Positions 13,125 through 25,380 are shown, counted from the stretch's first letter. The stretch: DNA of 64,000 nucleotides from Maratus speciosus (GCA_963932465.1 OZ010791.1:318490283-318554282); one strand, 5' to 3'. Program-made: numbers and translations. Notes: generated by a model not told the origin, from the sequence alone.

Positions 13125-14768
13125 GGATATAATTTTTTCAATCCTATTTTCTTTCAACTAATTAATGAAATGATTTAGTTTTAGCCATGATGTGTTACCT
13201 AGGTATAGTAAAGTCTGAAAGCGCTGCATGATAAGGTGCCTCAGAGAAGCTCCTGCAGTTAATATTCTAATCTGTGTAAAAAACAACTAAAAATTCAACG
13301 AGAATGTTACAAAACATCATCGCTATAACGAGACAAGATGTATTGAACAAACAGATGCTAATTTAAGTTGTGTCTACACAGGCAGTACTGTAATATAATT
13401 CTTTGCTTATGATAAACGCAAATTTTCTTCGAATGTTAAACGATTTTGTTTTTAACTTATGCAAAGTTATTTTATTAATTCAGAATGCAACTGCACGCAA
13501 ATGCGTAGCAAACACTATGACATAGTACAGGCAATGGACAAAAGCGTATACACATTTTAAATTTTAGAGTTCAGGCATTTTTATTTTCAACTCTATTTAA
13601 AATTAGGAAATGAATGTAGTGTATCTTGTATTATTTCCTTTAAATACATTTCGCTATAGTTTTGTATATTTTTATCCTTACGGAAAACAATGTATTGCAT
13701 TATCATACATAATATGTATTTTCTAACTATATCGATAATACTCTAAAACTTTATCATTGATCATTTGGTTATACTTTCTATAATTTTCAAGAGACTGTAT
13801 CTAATTTATGATATTTAGGTAGCGGGCGTTACCAGGTTCTTCGGATTTTACTTAATGAAATGCATAGCCATCTTACTATACTTACATGGCTGTAGATAAT
13901 TCATATCAGTAGTTATATGAAGAAGACGTAAAGAACTACCCTGTCCTTGTATATATATAATATATTTATATTTTAGAGTATAATACATGTATACATAAAA
14001 TATAATTATAACTTAAAGTATAACACTTGTATATATAAATTACAATTTTAACTGGTAGGATTTAAATAAGTTTTAGTCATAGCTAATATATATACAATTA
14101 TTATTCTTATTTATAATAAATTTCTTATACAAATCTTCTGCTACTTTTTATAGAAATTTCATAATATGCAAGCAATAGACATCTTGCATTAAGAAAATAT
14201 ATTAAACTAAGAGAATTAAAAAAAAAACCTCTAAAATTTTAAGAAACACGAATCGCTATTTCTATATACTTAATACTATCCCGAAATCGATATATACCTA
14301 TGTAAATGCATCATTTTGTTACCTATTTTTACTTTACACAGTATAAAAACCTAAATGAAACATCCTTTGATTAATAATTTATATAGGTACATTTTCACTA
14401 CCTTGTAAATAATTTAAAATTCTTGGGGAATATTTAACCTTTTTTGAAGGAGCAATTTTCGCCCAGTCAGGGAATATTTGGCTATTAATTATTTTGAAAA
14501 GCTTTTAAATTTATAACTTTGTTTCCTCATAGGAAATAATAATGTAGTATCATCATCAAGAAATTAAAAAAACATAATTAGAAGCAATTAATATTTTGTG
14601 TTCTAAAGAAACTAGTATGTTTGATTTTTAAATATTATCCTTTTGGGAAAAACAGATTTAACGACACAATTATTTTATTTTTCTCTTTACGAATTTTAAT
14701 CTCAAAAATCAATTTTAAATACACGTAAATTTTAAACTGTTCGAAAGAAATAGTTTTAGTTGGTTTTA
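12429..14768. other. AT-rich stretch with CA repeat, no gene recognised
   Basis: Contains a CA dinucleotide repeat (about 13091-13114) running into TATATATA. Between 13935 and 14095 a loosely repeated module (..AGTATAATACATGTATA.. / ..AAGTATAACACTTGTATA..) occurs twice. No coding sequence recognised. Confidence 0.6.
13091..13114 (+). repeat. CA microsatellite
   Basis: Twelve AC units followed by TA-rich sequence. Confidence 0.9.
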
Positions 14769-15275
14769 ATATGTTATTAATATAATTAATTACATGAAAA
14801 GAAAATCTATAATTACTGAACTAAGATATTTGTTCTAGTATTAAAAGTAAAAAAAAAAAAAAATTGATTTCGCATTTTACTTTCTCCACATGTTTATCGC
14901 TAATATATTTGTTTTATTATTTTAATTCGTCCGATATTATTTTGTTATGATATATATTTTTTGTTTTCTGTACTACAAATAGATTTTTTTTTATTTTTGT
15001 ATTTTAAGATATAATACTTTTATAAAAAATATTGAATCTAGATAAATATTTTGCTTTACTAACAAATGCTTTTAAAATATGAGATTCACTTTTCTACTAA
15101 ATGATGAAGGAAATTTCTTATATATATATAAGAATTTTTCATATATATATATATATATATATGTGTTATCAATATAATTAATTAAATGAAAAGAAAATCT
15201 ATAATTACTGAACTAAGATATTTGTTCTAGTATTAAAAGTTTAAAAAACAAATATTTGATTTCGCATTTTACTTT

Positions 15276-15276
<1 letters not shown>
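14769..15276 (+). repeat. direct duplication of a 116-bp segment
   Basis: Positions 14769-14884 and 15160-15276 are almost identical, including ATGAAAAGAAAATCTATAAT and GATTTCGCATTTTACTTT in both, with minor changes in the poly-A portion. About 280 bp separates them, ending in TA microsatellite. A TA tract also follows the second copy (15275-15320). This is a local duplication, possibly mediated by the TA repeats (inference). Confidence 0.85.
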
Positions 15277-15320
<44 letters not shown>

Positions 15321-15321
<1 letters not shown>

Positions 15322-16100
15322 CGAAACAATTTAATGGATTAAGTCGAACAATCACGTCGTGCTTTTTACGACATATTACTGGATTCGTACCACCTTATAA
15401 TCAGCCATTGGTGAGGTTGTATAGCAGGCGTACGACTTAGCGCAAGCATCGCTAGTGGAGGTGTCAACTCTGTGAAAATTTAGCAGCTGTGGCGGGATGA
15501 TAAGATTGGTAGAGTCCAATCAAAACTCATTTATTCATGATGAATACAAGGCAGATTTAGGCAGCATGAGTGGTAAAAAAATTAAAGGCTTATGAAGAAA
15601 TCTGGGGTTTTCCCAATAAGACATAGAAACGCAGTCATAGGAAACTGTTTATTCCATCAGAATATACCAACATTAAACAATTCCCACAGGATGAGAAATA
15701 AGAGCATTTCGCTTGAGCATGAACTAGTTATTCAAGCGAAATAGATGTTAATTAACGAAATGAATATTCTACATGGCTTAGGACACCAGGTAACATATTA
15801 TGTAAACAATCAAACAGCGCAAAAAATCTTCTCCTGAGCTCATACTTGAGCTATTTATTGGAATTCGCGGAGGAAATCCGATTGAAATGAAAACTTCAGG
15901 CTAACCAAACTAAAACACGAACGAAACTCGAAATGAAACTGCGATCCGTCACTCAGCCAATGGAAAGCGATCGAGAAACGTCATAGAAAAGAATCCCGGC
16001 GCTGGTAATGGAAGGATTTCGATGTAAAACGTTATCGCCCAGCTGGTGGGAAAATGAGATGAAATAGAATTAAAATGTAAAAATGGTTTTTATAAACATT
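15321..16100. other. less AT-rich segment of unknown nature
   Basis: The base composition rises noticeably above the surroundings between about 15330 and 16080. There is no long open frame, no terminal repeats and no RNA gene that I can identify. It could be a decayed LTR or UTR of a retroelement, or a conserved non-coding segment. Neither is supported. Confidence 0.35.
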
Positions 16101-16730
16101 CGAAAAATAAGTAACTGCGTTCAGAACTTTACAGTTTGATAGACGATAAAAATTAATGAAGGGATTAAAAGTATAGATTACGTTTTGGAATAAATCTATT
16201 ATTAAGATACGCTTTTTAAAATTATAGGAATCTAACTAGAATTAAATAATAGAATGTATAAAAAAAGGAAATAATAAATATACCGGCAATTTAGAATAAT
16301 TTAAATGAATAGTAAAAGTAAACATTTTTATAGACGTATAACATTATATTAACATTATATAACATTTTTTTGCTATAACATATATATATGTTATACATAT
16401 ATAAATGTTGAAATATATGTTTACCGACGAAAAGTTATACTCCATTAGTTATGAAACGTTAATTAGCTTTTTAGAATGCTTTCAGTTTATTCTTAAGAAT
16501 TTAGTTTAAAATCATATCTTTAACATACCCCTTTCCATTAATTTGTTCTGTTAATAGTGTTGAAACATCGGAATACTATCTATATATTTAAAACGCAAAA
16601 GTGAATATGTAAGACTAATTTTAACCGATCTCAGCATACCCAATAAACATTAAAGGGTATTGTGCTGTTTTTTCGCCAAAGTGGGAAATCAGCTTTGAAT
16701 TAGTTGAATTTCAGATGAACGGTAATTCAA
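16101..16730. other. AT-rich stretch, nothing recognised
   Basis: A TA-rich inverted stretch (AACATATATATATGTT) lies near 16377-16393. No other feature seen. Confidence 0.6.
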
Positions 16731-16815
16731 GTCGTGATATCCGAGTGGTCTTAGACGGACAGAAGAGGACTTCTAGTTCTCTATACGGAGCGTGTGATGG
16801 AACACTGGTCCTGTT
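16731..16815 (+). repeat. possible tRNA-derived SINE head
   Basis: GTCGTGATATCCGAGTGGTC at 16731-16750 resembles the acceptor and D-arm start of class-II tRNAs (compare the A-box GGCCGAGTGGT in tRNA-Leu/Ser). A small stem, AGAAG..CTTCT, follows in the anticodon-arm region. No convincing B-box is present, and the T-arm position holds GGAACACTGG. It is therefore too diverged to be a functional tRNA. Confidence 0.3.
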
Positions 16816-17234
16816 ATAAAATGTTTCTTTGGTATTTTTAGTGCTCTGATAAATCATTTCAATAACGTATTTTTTTCTGTTTTGTTTCAGGGGAAATGTT
16901 ACAGATTTGTTTTCTTCATAATATTAAATAAAGATTTGCCATTTCCAAAATTTAACGTTCATTAAATATTTCGTTGATAGAAACTTATTTAATGTTATTT
17001 AATTTTCGTATTAACTTTTTGTATTTGTCGTTTTTCGCTATCTGTTTATATTTTAATGCACTGAAACGGTTATATTAGATAAAAATTGTAAAATGTTTAC
17101 TTTATTAACTTACTTAACTTTATTACATTTAATTTAATTTCTTTTGTTGTCTGTGAGATGTTTAAGGGAAAAAAAACTTGGAGTTCCTCTTTTTGAACTT
17201 TAAACCAAAAGTAACTGAATTTTTTTCTGTTGAA
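16816..17234. other. AT-rich stretch, nothing recognised
   Basis: Short direct repeats of TTTA-rich sequence only. Confidence 0.5.
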
Positions 17235-17267
17235 CTAGGGGGCTCGGCCCCCTACGAGCTACGCTCG
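17235..17267 (-). other. double GC-rich hairpin, possible Helitron-type 3' end
   Basis: TAGGGGGC-TCG-GCCCCCTA (17236-17254) is a perfect 8-bp stem. It is followed at once by CGAGC-TAC-GCTCG (17255-17267), a perfect 5-bp stem. Read on the minus strand, the strong hairpin ends in CTAG followed by T, which resembles the hairpin-plus-CTRR end of Helitrons. The GC content contrasts sharply with the flanks. No replication-initiator or helicase coding sequence and no 5' partner were identified, so the assignment is tentative. Confidence 0.35.
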
Positions 17268-18589
17268 CCAACCCCCGTCCAGACACCGCAGACTCTAAAT
17301 GGACGCTAATTTGATCGGCTTTAAAAAGATTTCGAAAGATTGAATTATAATTTAAAAAACAGTGGCGATCTCCCTATAAACGGATTTCTATTCATTTCTC
17401 TTTGATTGGGGAATTTTAACGCCAAATCCGCTGCGGTACTACTTCATTATCCAGTCGACCAATTTCGCAAAATTATATGAATCGCCAAACCACTCACCAA
17501 ATTATACAAATTGACATAATTTTTATTTTAAATAACGAAAGAACAAATAAATTAGTACAACATTAATAAGAATACAAATAAAACGTAGAAATAAAAATAA
17601 CTTTATGACGTAGACACGTGTAACAGCATTTCAAAATAAGCTGATATAAAAGGAATTAAGTAAACAGAGTCTTTGACTCCTGGTATTTTTTAACAAAGCG
17701 AAAAGAAAGTTCTTTTAAATGAGACATTTTAAATTAATCGTTTTTAATCTGACGTAATTTTCACCAAGCTATTCTTTCTCTTTTAAATATTCACGTGAAA
17801 ATACTTTTGTTAGAAATGAAATATTATTTGTGCTTTCCTAACAAAAATAGTTGAAAAGATCCTCTCAAGATATCAAATAAATGTCACGAGCAATTTTTAA
17901 ATTTAATCTGTGTTGCAATATTATTTTGTATTCATTTTATGCAATAACTGTAATGTGACGTACATATGACGTAATTTCTCCTATTTAAGACTTCTAACGC
18001 ATGTTAATGAATTTATTATTTTACAGTTTCCCTTCTCTCTTAAAATCACGTGTAAATATAGTTTTTATGAAGTAATTTTCAATAAATTCCTGCTTTTTAT
18101 ACGTAATTATTTAATTCTAATTTGAAAGTTTTTTTCCTGTTTATAATAGTCACGTGTAAATAAATTTTTAATTTGAAGCAAACATTATTGTTTGCGCTTT
18201 TTATACAGTTGGCAACAGTTTAAATTAGTACAATTTTCTGAAATAAGTAAAAAATATCTCTCGAAATGCTGAAAATTTGAATTTAAAATAGAAATAAAAC
18301 CTCAAAAATAAGTCAAATTAAGAAAAGAAATACAGTCTGCACACCGGGAACTTCAAACGTATAAAATGATCTAAAGATGATTAAATTCCCATCAATAGTT
18401 TTTGCTCCTATAAAACTTTTTTAGTGGAACGATTTTGTCCAACTTTAGCATTAAATATCTCTTAAAATAATTCTTCGATTTGAAAACTGTCTGCATCAGA
18501 GTGTTTATCAAACATTTCTGTATAATACTACCAATTGTCTTATTTTTGTATGCATTGTTTTTCTTAATATTAACGAAGAAAGACCTCCG
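17268..18589. repeat. AT-rich DNA with diverged CACGTG-containing modules
   Basis: A short module containing TCACGTGNAAATA occurs near 17789, 18047 and 18151. Each is followed by T-rich sequence and a GCTTT(C/T)(C/T)TA-like segment. A related GACACGTGTAA lies near 17610. These look like diverged repeat units rather than regulatory sites. The GC-richer first 250 bp may belong to the element ending at 17235. Confidence 0.4.
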
Positions 18590-18592
18590 GTC

Positions 18593-18990
18593 AAAAAAAA
18601 AAAAAAAATCAAAACCAGCGGCGGCGGCGGTGACAGCGGTAGTTACTTTTTTTTAGAATAGACAGATGTATTCGTGTAAAGAGAATTAATATGCAGCCAT
18701 ACTCCATTATCTTTTGCTAAGAAATATTCTTTACAAATTTCTGATATTTTGATGAAATTTGATGAATACATTTTTGACAAAATATTTGCATTGTTACTCC
18801 CGCGACTTTTCACTGAATGTAGTACAGTGCAAAATTTTCATTAGAAAAATCTTTGAAAAAAGAACCAAAAAGCTTTGGTGTTTCAATTTCTTTTAAATTT
18901 TTTATTATATATTTGTTTTTGTTTGGGGAGGAGGGGGGTACAAAACAGTAATTTCATTTAATTGCGGTTTTTTGGGAGGGGGGGGGGGGG
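18593..18990. repeat. simple repeats: poly-A, GGC repeat, G-runs
   Basis: Poly-A at about 18593-18608, a GGC trinucleotide run (18620-18632), a G-rich patch (18925-18939) and an uninterrupted 13-base G-run (18978-18990). The G-runs could form quadruplex on the plus strand (inference). Confidence 0.8.
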
Positions 18991-21630
18991 ATACTTTATT
19001 TTGCAGGTATCTGAAAACGTTAAAATGCAGATACATCATATTTTTTTGTGTTTAATATTACTTTTTTTATTTTACAGTTCCAAAACTACATTACTTATTT
19101 TAAAAAACTGAATTTAAAGTAATACCGTAAGTAAACTTTATAAAAAAATATCATTTGAAAATTATCCCTACGAATCTTGGATGAGACTCACTATTTATAC
19201 ATCCCACAATCCTGTAAATAATATATTTATAGGTATAGTTTGTTTGTTTGGAGCAGATATATTAAATTTTAATTTCCACCAATCTAATTCTCCCTTTGAA
19301 ATTCTGGCTGATAAACTTGTTAGGTAAATTCATGTCCGTAAAAATAACAATTTCATATTGCACCATTTCCTTCAGTACAAATCTCGTGAACAGCATGAAA
19401 GATTCTAAACCGCATGAAAGATATCACCTTTTTATTCGTTGATCATCCTTATTAAATGTATCAAAAAGTGAAATCATTATCTTTTTTCCCATGTATCCAA
19501 ACAAGTTGATAAAACTTTAAGTTCCGACACTATATGCTAAATATCGTTAATATTAACGTTTTATTTGCTACAATTTCCTTAAACGATTTCCATAGGTGAT
19601 ATTTCATTAAACATGCGTCTACAGGAAGTGTATACAAAGTGATGTTTAAATTATTTCGTAAGCTCTGAACTTGTGCATAGAATAAAAGCAGAAAGCTAGA
19701 TTACAAAATCGATACAAGTTTTGAAAGTTCAAAAAAATATTTTCACGCTTATTCCAACAAAAGAAATGACATAATAAAGTGATTAAGATGGGTTTCTGAA
19801 TATATTAAATATTTCCATAGATGTTCACGGAAATACGTATTTCCCTAAATAATATATTATAGTGTTATTTTTTAATGCAAGTTCTAAAATATCGATTTAT
19901 CTACGCCATTAATTCACGGATTGTTGTATTCTATTTACTTGCTATAAATGGAAAGTACATCAACAAATATAAACATGTTGGCGCTTTCTATTAAAATAAA
20001 ATGCTGGAAATGTTGGTAATTTACTTTAGGTGCCTCAAATACTGTAAATGTTTAACTATTATTACAATTAAATATTTTTCTTTACCAAATGTTCGATATA
20101 AAATGTAATGTCAGTTTTATTGATAAAAAATTGTTTCTGAACCAATATTTTATAATTGCAATGAAAACTACTGTCTGACAATAAACTGGCACCCCGTGAG
20201 ATAATATTTGGAAGTACATCAAATTTTGTTAAGCAAACCATTAACACGTTTGAAAGATATACAAAAGTATGACAAATATAGAGCGTAAAAAAATCAAATG
20301 CCACAGACTCATTTCGGAAATTATTCCTAAAGATGTGTTTCTGTTTAAGCTATTGGTGCTTAAAGCATGTTCTGATGCATCACAGATGCATCGGTAATGA
20401 TGCATAGATGCTGTGCTTTGGTGCTTGCATTTTACCTGTTTTAAAAAATATCTAAATTTCAAAATCCTAATTTCAGCTGGAAATTCCAACCTGATATTCT
20501 TATTTGTTTTACCTTAATTATTAAGCAAGATTTACAAAAGTTTTCATTATATTTCATGTGTAACTTATACCTTTTAAAAGGTATTGTTCTTTGTATAATA
20601 ATTTGATGATGTTATTTGATATTTCCTAAATTAAAGATAATAATAAAGAATTAAATGATTTAAACAATATTTAATTTCTATGCAGAATATCAGTTGGCAT
20701 TCGAATACAAAAATCAAAATCAAAGTTTAAAATAAAACAATAATATGGGCGATGTTTAGAACCAAAAAAAAATGAGTATTTTGTATTATTATCATCTTTC
20801 GCTTAGCTTCAAGCATAATATATCGCAAATCATTATTATTTATTGATTGGAATTTGCTTTTTCTAATCTACTTTTCGAAAGAGATATTTGATTTTTCTGT
20901 CATTTTTACAATCCAGTAACGAACTATAGTCTCTAAACGTATCGTAGTTTTGATTGAAATGAGAAATAAAAATTTCTTTTCCGATTTTAAAAGGCTTAAA
21001 AGTTGTATCCCTGTGATCAGAAGATAATATATTTTATTGAATATGATATTTGCTGCTATTAAGTATAATACAGAAATTGGCAGATTATAATGCTTCTTAA
21101 ATATATGTAAAATTTCAAACAGTGTCCTTTCTTAATGTGTACATTTTATGATTATGTTTTAAGTATATATTTATATATATGTAAGATTTGAAACATACTT
21201 TATTTTCTTTACGACGTGCACTATCAGCAAATTAACTGATGCTCTGGTATTTTTTTTTTTTATCATACATGATTTGAAAGCACGAGTAATGAAAATTCAC
21301 GATCACGAGATCAAGGTTTGGACATATACAAAATTAGAAAAAAAAAACCAGTCTATAAAATAATATTGCTTATAAAGCATCATCGGCTTACGAGATGCCA
21401 AAGAAGGCACTATTAGGCGTAATTAAATTATTCGAAAGAAGTATATTTTAAGTTTTAAGTGAGAAATGAACTGTATTTAAAAAGGTATCAACGAAGTGGT
21501 GTAAAATTATCTTTGATGAATTGTATTAAAGTGTATGTGTTGTTATTCCAGCGTCTAGTTATTCAAGTCATCTACATCTTAACATTTTACATATAATCTT
21601 CCTACAAATTTATATATATATATAATGGAT
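18991..21630. other. AT-rich stretch, no gene recognised
   Basis: Frames near 20068-20489 on the minus strand have no recognisable motif. A local cluster of GATGCAT words lies near 20375-20412. No inverted termini or RNA genes seen. Confidence 0.6.
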
Positions 21631-22514
21631 ATATATATTACATCATTTCAAAATGCTAAAACACCATAACTTCAAAAGGAAGGTGTATATCTGCAGAAAT
21701 TTTTTAACTATAAAATATTATAAAAACAAGAAAGACAAGTAAAAAAAACAAAAACAGTCTGTTCTTCATCAGTGGGAGGACAGACAGAAAACTAACTCCA
21801 CCCCCCACTTTTAAAATTTGCAGGTTTCTGAACACATGTTCACCCCGCATTCAATACTGAAAAACTATTGTCATTTTATTAATCAAATTCCATAAAAAAA
21901 CTAAAACAACTCAAATTAAAAACTAACAAACATAATATTAACCATACAAAAACAAAAATCTTTAATAAAAAGGTCTTTTAGAGGAATGCTTAAATTATCA
22001 TTAAACTAAAAACAAAAGAAAAATATAAGAAAACAAGCATGAATGCAGAATAAACATGCGCACCCCCCCAAACCCGCAAAATGAAATTTCTCAAAACATG
22101 AATACCTGTATAATGTTTCTCACCCGTCAACTATAAACAAATAAATTTTTCTTCCAAAGCCAAAGTCCAATTCCTTTTTATTAAAGATTTTTGTTTTTGT
22201 ATGGTTAATATTATGTTTGTTAGTTTTTAATTTGAGTTGTTTTAGTTTTTTATGGAATTTGATTAATAAAATGACAATAGTTTTTCAGTATTGAATGCGG
22301 GGTGAACATGTGTTCAGAAACCTGCAAATTTTAAAAGTGGGGGGTGGAGTTAGTTTTCTGTCTGTCCTCCCACTGATGAAGAACAGACTGTTTTTGGTTT
22401 TTTTACCTGTCTTTCTTGTTTTTATAAATATTTTATAAATAAAAATTTCTGCAGATATACACCTTCCTTTTGAAGTTATGGTGTTTTTAGCATTTTGAAA
22501 TGATGTAATATATT
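21631..22514. mobile_element. palindromic element, 344-bp arms
   Basis: Left arm 21631-21974 and right arm 22172-22514 are near-perfect reverse complements. The shared core includes AAAAGTGGGGGGTGGAGTTA and a GAACATGTGTTCAGAAACC segment. The spacer is about 197 bp. Outer ends read ATATTACATCATTTC.. on both sides with TA-rich flanks, consistent with a TA target. The spacer contains a diverged echo of the arm (CACCCCCCCAAACCCGCAAAATG near 22062). No coding capacity. The high arm identity suggests a young element or arm homogenisation by conversion. Confidence 0.85.
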
Positions 22515-22576
22515 TTATTGCATTTGATATGTGCTGCTGTAGCGCCATTCATGCAGTAATTTTTCCTTAATTTGGA

Positions 22577-22578
<2 letters not shown>

Positions 22579-22612
<34 letters not shown>
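22579..22612. repeat. TA microsatellite, 34 bp
   Basis: Uninterrupted TA repeat at the left edge of the GC-richer segment that follows. Confidence 0.95.
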
Positions 22613-22615
<3 letters not shown>

Positions 22616-23042
22616 GATGTGACTTGCATTTCCTAAGCATTCTAACCACATCCTGACTCCCATCGTAAGAGGGTGCAGCTAATTCCCATGAGAACTGACA
22701 GAGTGTGCAAATTCTAAAAGACAATAAACCTGGTGAATTAGCGTTTTTGAGCCTCCAGCCGGCGAGCGAAGGTTCAATTTAACTTCAGAATTGTTGCGCG
22801 GACTGATTTGGAAGGACTTATCCGATCAGGCTCCTAGGGCGCGCCGGAGTATATTGAAGGCCGGTAGATAGCCGGAAAAAGCCCGTCTCATCCCTTTAAA
22901 CCCTGTACATAGTTAGTGTGCTCTGTAAATAGAATTCATGCCTTACTCCAGACATTAAAATCTTATTATTTCTACACCAGCGAGTGTTCAATCATAAGCA
23001 TTTATCACCAAAGGTCAACTACAGCCATTTCCACCAATTCCA
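22613..23042. other. GC-richer segment, possible LTR remnant
   Basis: Contrasts with its surroundings, with GC-rich patches at 22750-22900 such as GGCTCCTAGGGCGCGCCGGAG. The segment beginning TGTACATAGTTAGTGTGC at about 22905 is followed by an AATAAA-poor, T-rich stretch reminiscent of an LTR U5 region. No matching second LTR, primer-binding site or target duplication is visible, so this is only a suggestion. Confidence 0.25.
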
Positions 23043-23688
23043 TATATATTAGGGTGGGTCGAAAAGACCGAAATATTTACAATCGAAATGTAATAGAGCA
23101 GAAAAGTTGCCTTTTGTACTGAAGAATAAATTCGTAAAATATTAGATCGATCGGTTAATATCTTTTACCGCCGCAAGGGGGCCAAAATTTCAAAAAATTG
23201 CAAAAAACATGTTTTTTTCAATATTTTTTTTAAATTATCCAAATGTACGAATACAATTTCTAATAGGACGCAATACCTACATGAAGATATAAGAAATGTC
23301 CCGGTAAATGTTCATTATGATAAAATCATATCCTTTACCGCCGCAAAGGGACCATATTTAAAATAAAATCGTAAAAATTTCAAATTTTCATTTTTTCTAT
23401 ATTTTTATAATTTATATAATATGTCTAGAAGTAAATAAATTTACTTTATATCTATTAATATGTCATAAATTTTGTTAAATATTTGTCATAGACTGGAAAA
23501 TAAAAACGGTAATCATTCATTGTTCTTGACGATCGTTTCATCTACTGCTGGTTTGCTGCATATCAGCAGTTCATATACCACAAATCACAAAAATGATATA
23601 AAATGAACAAAATGTTTTAGTATTTTATTAATTAAAATACAGAGATGTTTAACCGAAAAGGATTAAATAAACTTAAAATGAAGAAGTA

Positions 23689-23985
23689 TTAGAAGTAAAC
23701 AAATTTTATAATATGACTAGCTTTCAAATAAAGCCATTGTTCTTCGAGAGGCCGAAATTGATTATATCTGGTCCTCACTCTGTTCTGGTCCAAAAAATTT
23801 ACCTGCACTTCAGTGACTAATTTCACCCATCTCTCTACTAATTGAGCTGGACAAGGAAAGTTATAACAGCTGGTATCTTTAATCGAACATTCTAAATTCA
23901 CCAGTGTTGTTAGATCGTCAGTTGATAGACAAACCGAAACAGGTGGTTTTGTTAGTTTACAGTTTTGCCTTTTGTCTAAAGCCAT
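23689..23985 (-). pseudogene. protein fragment in left foldback arm (FPC..VER.VKLVTE type)
   Basis: A 98-codon frame with residues 43-59 reading FPCPAQLVERWVKLVTE, preceded by PPVSVCLSTDDL (14-25). I remember a similar pattern (FPCHxQ.VER.VKLVTEAS) from the C-termini of uncharacterised, transposon-associated arthropod proteins. This is recognition by eye, not a search. The Met at 1 is probably internal rather than a true start. The same fragment appears, more damaged, in the other arm. There is no evidence that it is expressed. Confidence 0.5.
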
Positions 23986-24095
23986 ACAATTTTAAGCTTC
24001 AAAGTTCAAGTCTGTAATGACGAAATAACGGATGGCACTATTCGTGTCCACAGAACTTCGTACTTTGGAAATTTTCCATTTTGGCAATCGGCTGA

Positions 24096-24148
24096 TGCAG
24101 TACACTTTCAGGATGTACTCAATGCGTACATCCTGAAAGTGTACTACA
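24096..24148. repeat. hairpin at centre of foldback element
   Basis: CACTTTCAGGATGTAC and GTACATCCTGAAAGTG are perfect 16-bp arms around a 7-base loop (TCAATGC). Flanking complementarity extends it (CTGATG.AGTA / TACTACATCAG). It sits in the non-homologous spacer, so the whole element is a palindrome with a smaller palindrome at its centre. Confidence 0.85.
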
Positions 24149-24431
24149 TCAGTTGGTTCACAATTAAAATGAATCCATCGTGTCTTTCAGATTCTGTGGA
24201 AACTGAAGGGGGATTCAAATTAGTAACCCCCGTTACTTGCCACACCATCTACGAAAACATATAGTTCCTGTAATTTCACGAAATGCCTGTTTCGCAAATC
24301 ATGAAAATAGCCTCATTGGACTGAGAGCTAAGAAGGAGTAGGACCCCAGCCATAAAGAAAATTGCCAAAGCACGAATAGAGCCATCCGCCATTTCGTCAT
24401 ACCAGAATTGAACTTTGAAGCTTAAAATTGT

Positions 24432-24681
24432 ATGGATTTATTCGAGTGGCAAAACTGTAAACCAACGAAGCCACCTGTTACGGTTTGTCTATGGACTGAC
24501 GATCTAACGACGCTGGGGACTTTAGAATGTTCGATTAAAGATACCAGCTAATATAATTTTACTTATCCCACTCAATCAGTAGAAAGATACTTGAAATTAG
24601 TCACTGAAGTGCTGGTAAAGTTTGTGGACCAGAACAGAGGTAGGATCACATATGATCAATTTCGGCCTCTCGAGCAATAAT
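24432..24681 (+). pseudogene. second copy of the protein fragment, right foldback arm
   Basis: Reading on the plus strand, this matches the 23689-23985 fragment. It has landmarks for CLxTDDLTTL, ECSIKDTS, a degraded ..QSVERYLKLVTEV.. and NQFRPLEQ, with in-frame stops (for example after the DTS segment and after LEQ). It is the mirror-image copy carried by the other arm and is more damaged. The pair shows that the fragment was inside the arm when the palindrome formed. Confidence 0.6.
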
Positions 24682-25380
24682 GGCTTTATTTAAAAGCAAG
24701 TCATATTATAAAATACAATTAACTTAAATACATCTTCATTTTAAATTTATTTAATCCGTTTCGGTTAAACATCTCTGTATTTTAATTAATAAAATACTAA
24801 AATATTCTGTTCATTTTATATCATTTTTGTGATTTGTGGTATATGAACTGTTGATATGCAGTAAAACAGCAATAGATGAAGCCATCGTCAAGAAAAATGA
24901 ATGATTACTGTTTTTATTTTCCAGTCTATAACAAATAGTTAACAAAATTTATGACATATTAATAGATATGAAGCAAATTTATTTATTTCTAGGCATATTA
25001 TAGAACTTATAAAAATTTAGAAAAAATGAAAATTTGAAATTTTTACAATTTTTTTTTTAAAATATGGTCCTTTTGCGACAGTAAAAGATATGACTTTATC
25101 ATAATGAACATTTACCGGGACATTTCTTATATCTTCATGTAGCTATTGCGTCCTATTAGATATTGTATTCGTACGTTTGGATAATTAAAAAAAAATATTG
25201 AAAAAAACATGTTTTTTTTGCGATTTTTGGAAACTTTGGCCCCCTTGCGGCGGTAAAAGATATTAACCGATCGGTGTAAAATTTTAAGAATTTATTATTT
25301 ATTACAAAAGGCAACTTTTCTGCTCTATTACATTTCGATTATAAATATTTTGGTTTTTTCGACCCACCCTAATATATATA

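Larger units (their letters stand above)
23043..25380. mobile_element. 2.3-kb foldback element with ~1-kb arms
   Basis: The left arm (about 23043-24050) and right arm (about 24373-25380) are diverged reverse complements along their whole length. They begin TATTAGGGTGGGTCG and end CGACCCACCCTAATA. Matching landmarks include TTTACCGCCGCAAGGGGGCC (left) against its complement near 25231-25250, and the CCCGGTAAATGTTCATTATG segment in both arms. Each arm also has an internal direct repeat of a TTTACCGCCGCAA module about 170 bp apart. A decayed protein-coding fragment lies in each arm. The central spacer contains its own hairpin (24103-24142). Superfamily unknown; TA or TTA flanks are plausible. 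Confidence 0.8.

Noticed and set aside
16731..16815. Functional tRNA-Leu gene
   Set aside because: The 5' end resembles a class-II tRNA, but the T-arm and acceptor 3' strand are absent.
23043..25380. CRISPR-like or operon-like reading of the repeats
   Set aside because: The repeats are two long inverted arms, not short direct repeats with unique spacers, and the genome is eukaryotic.
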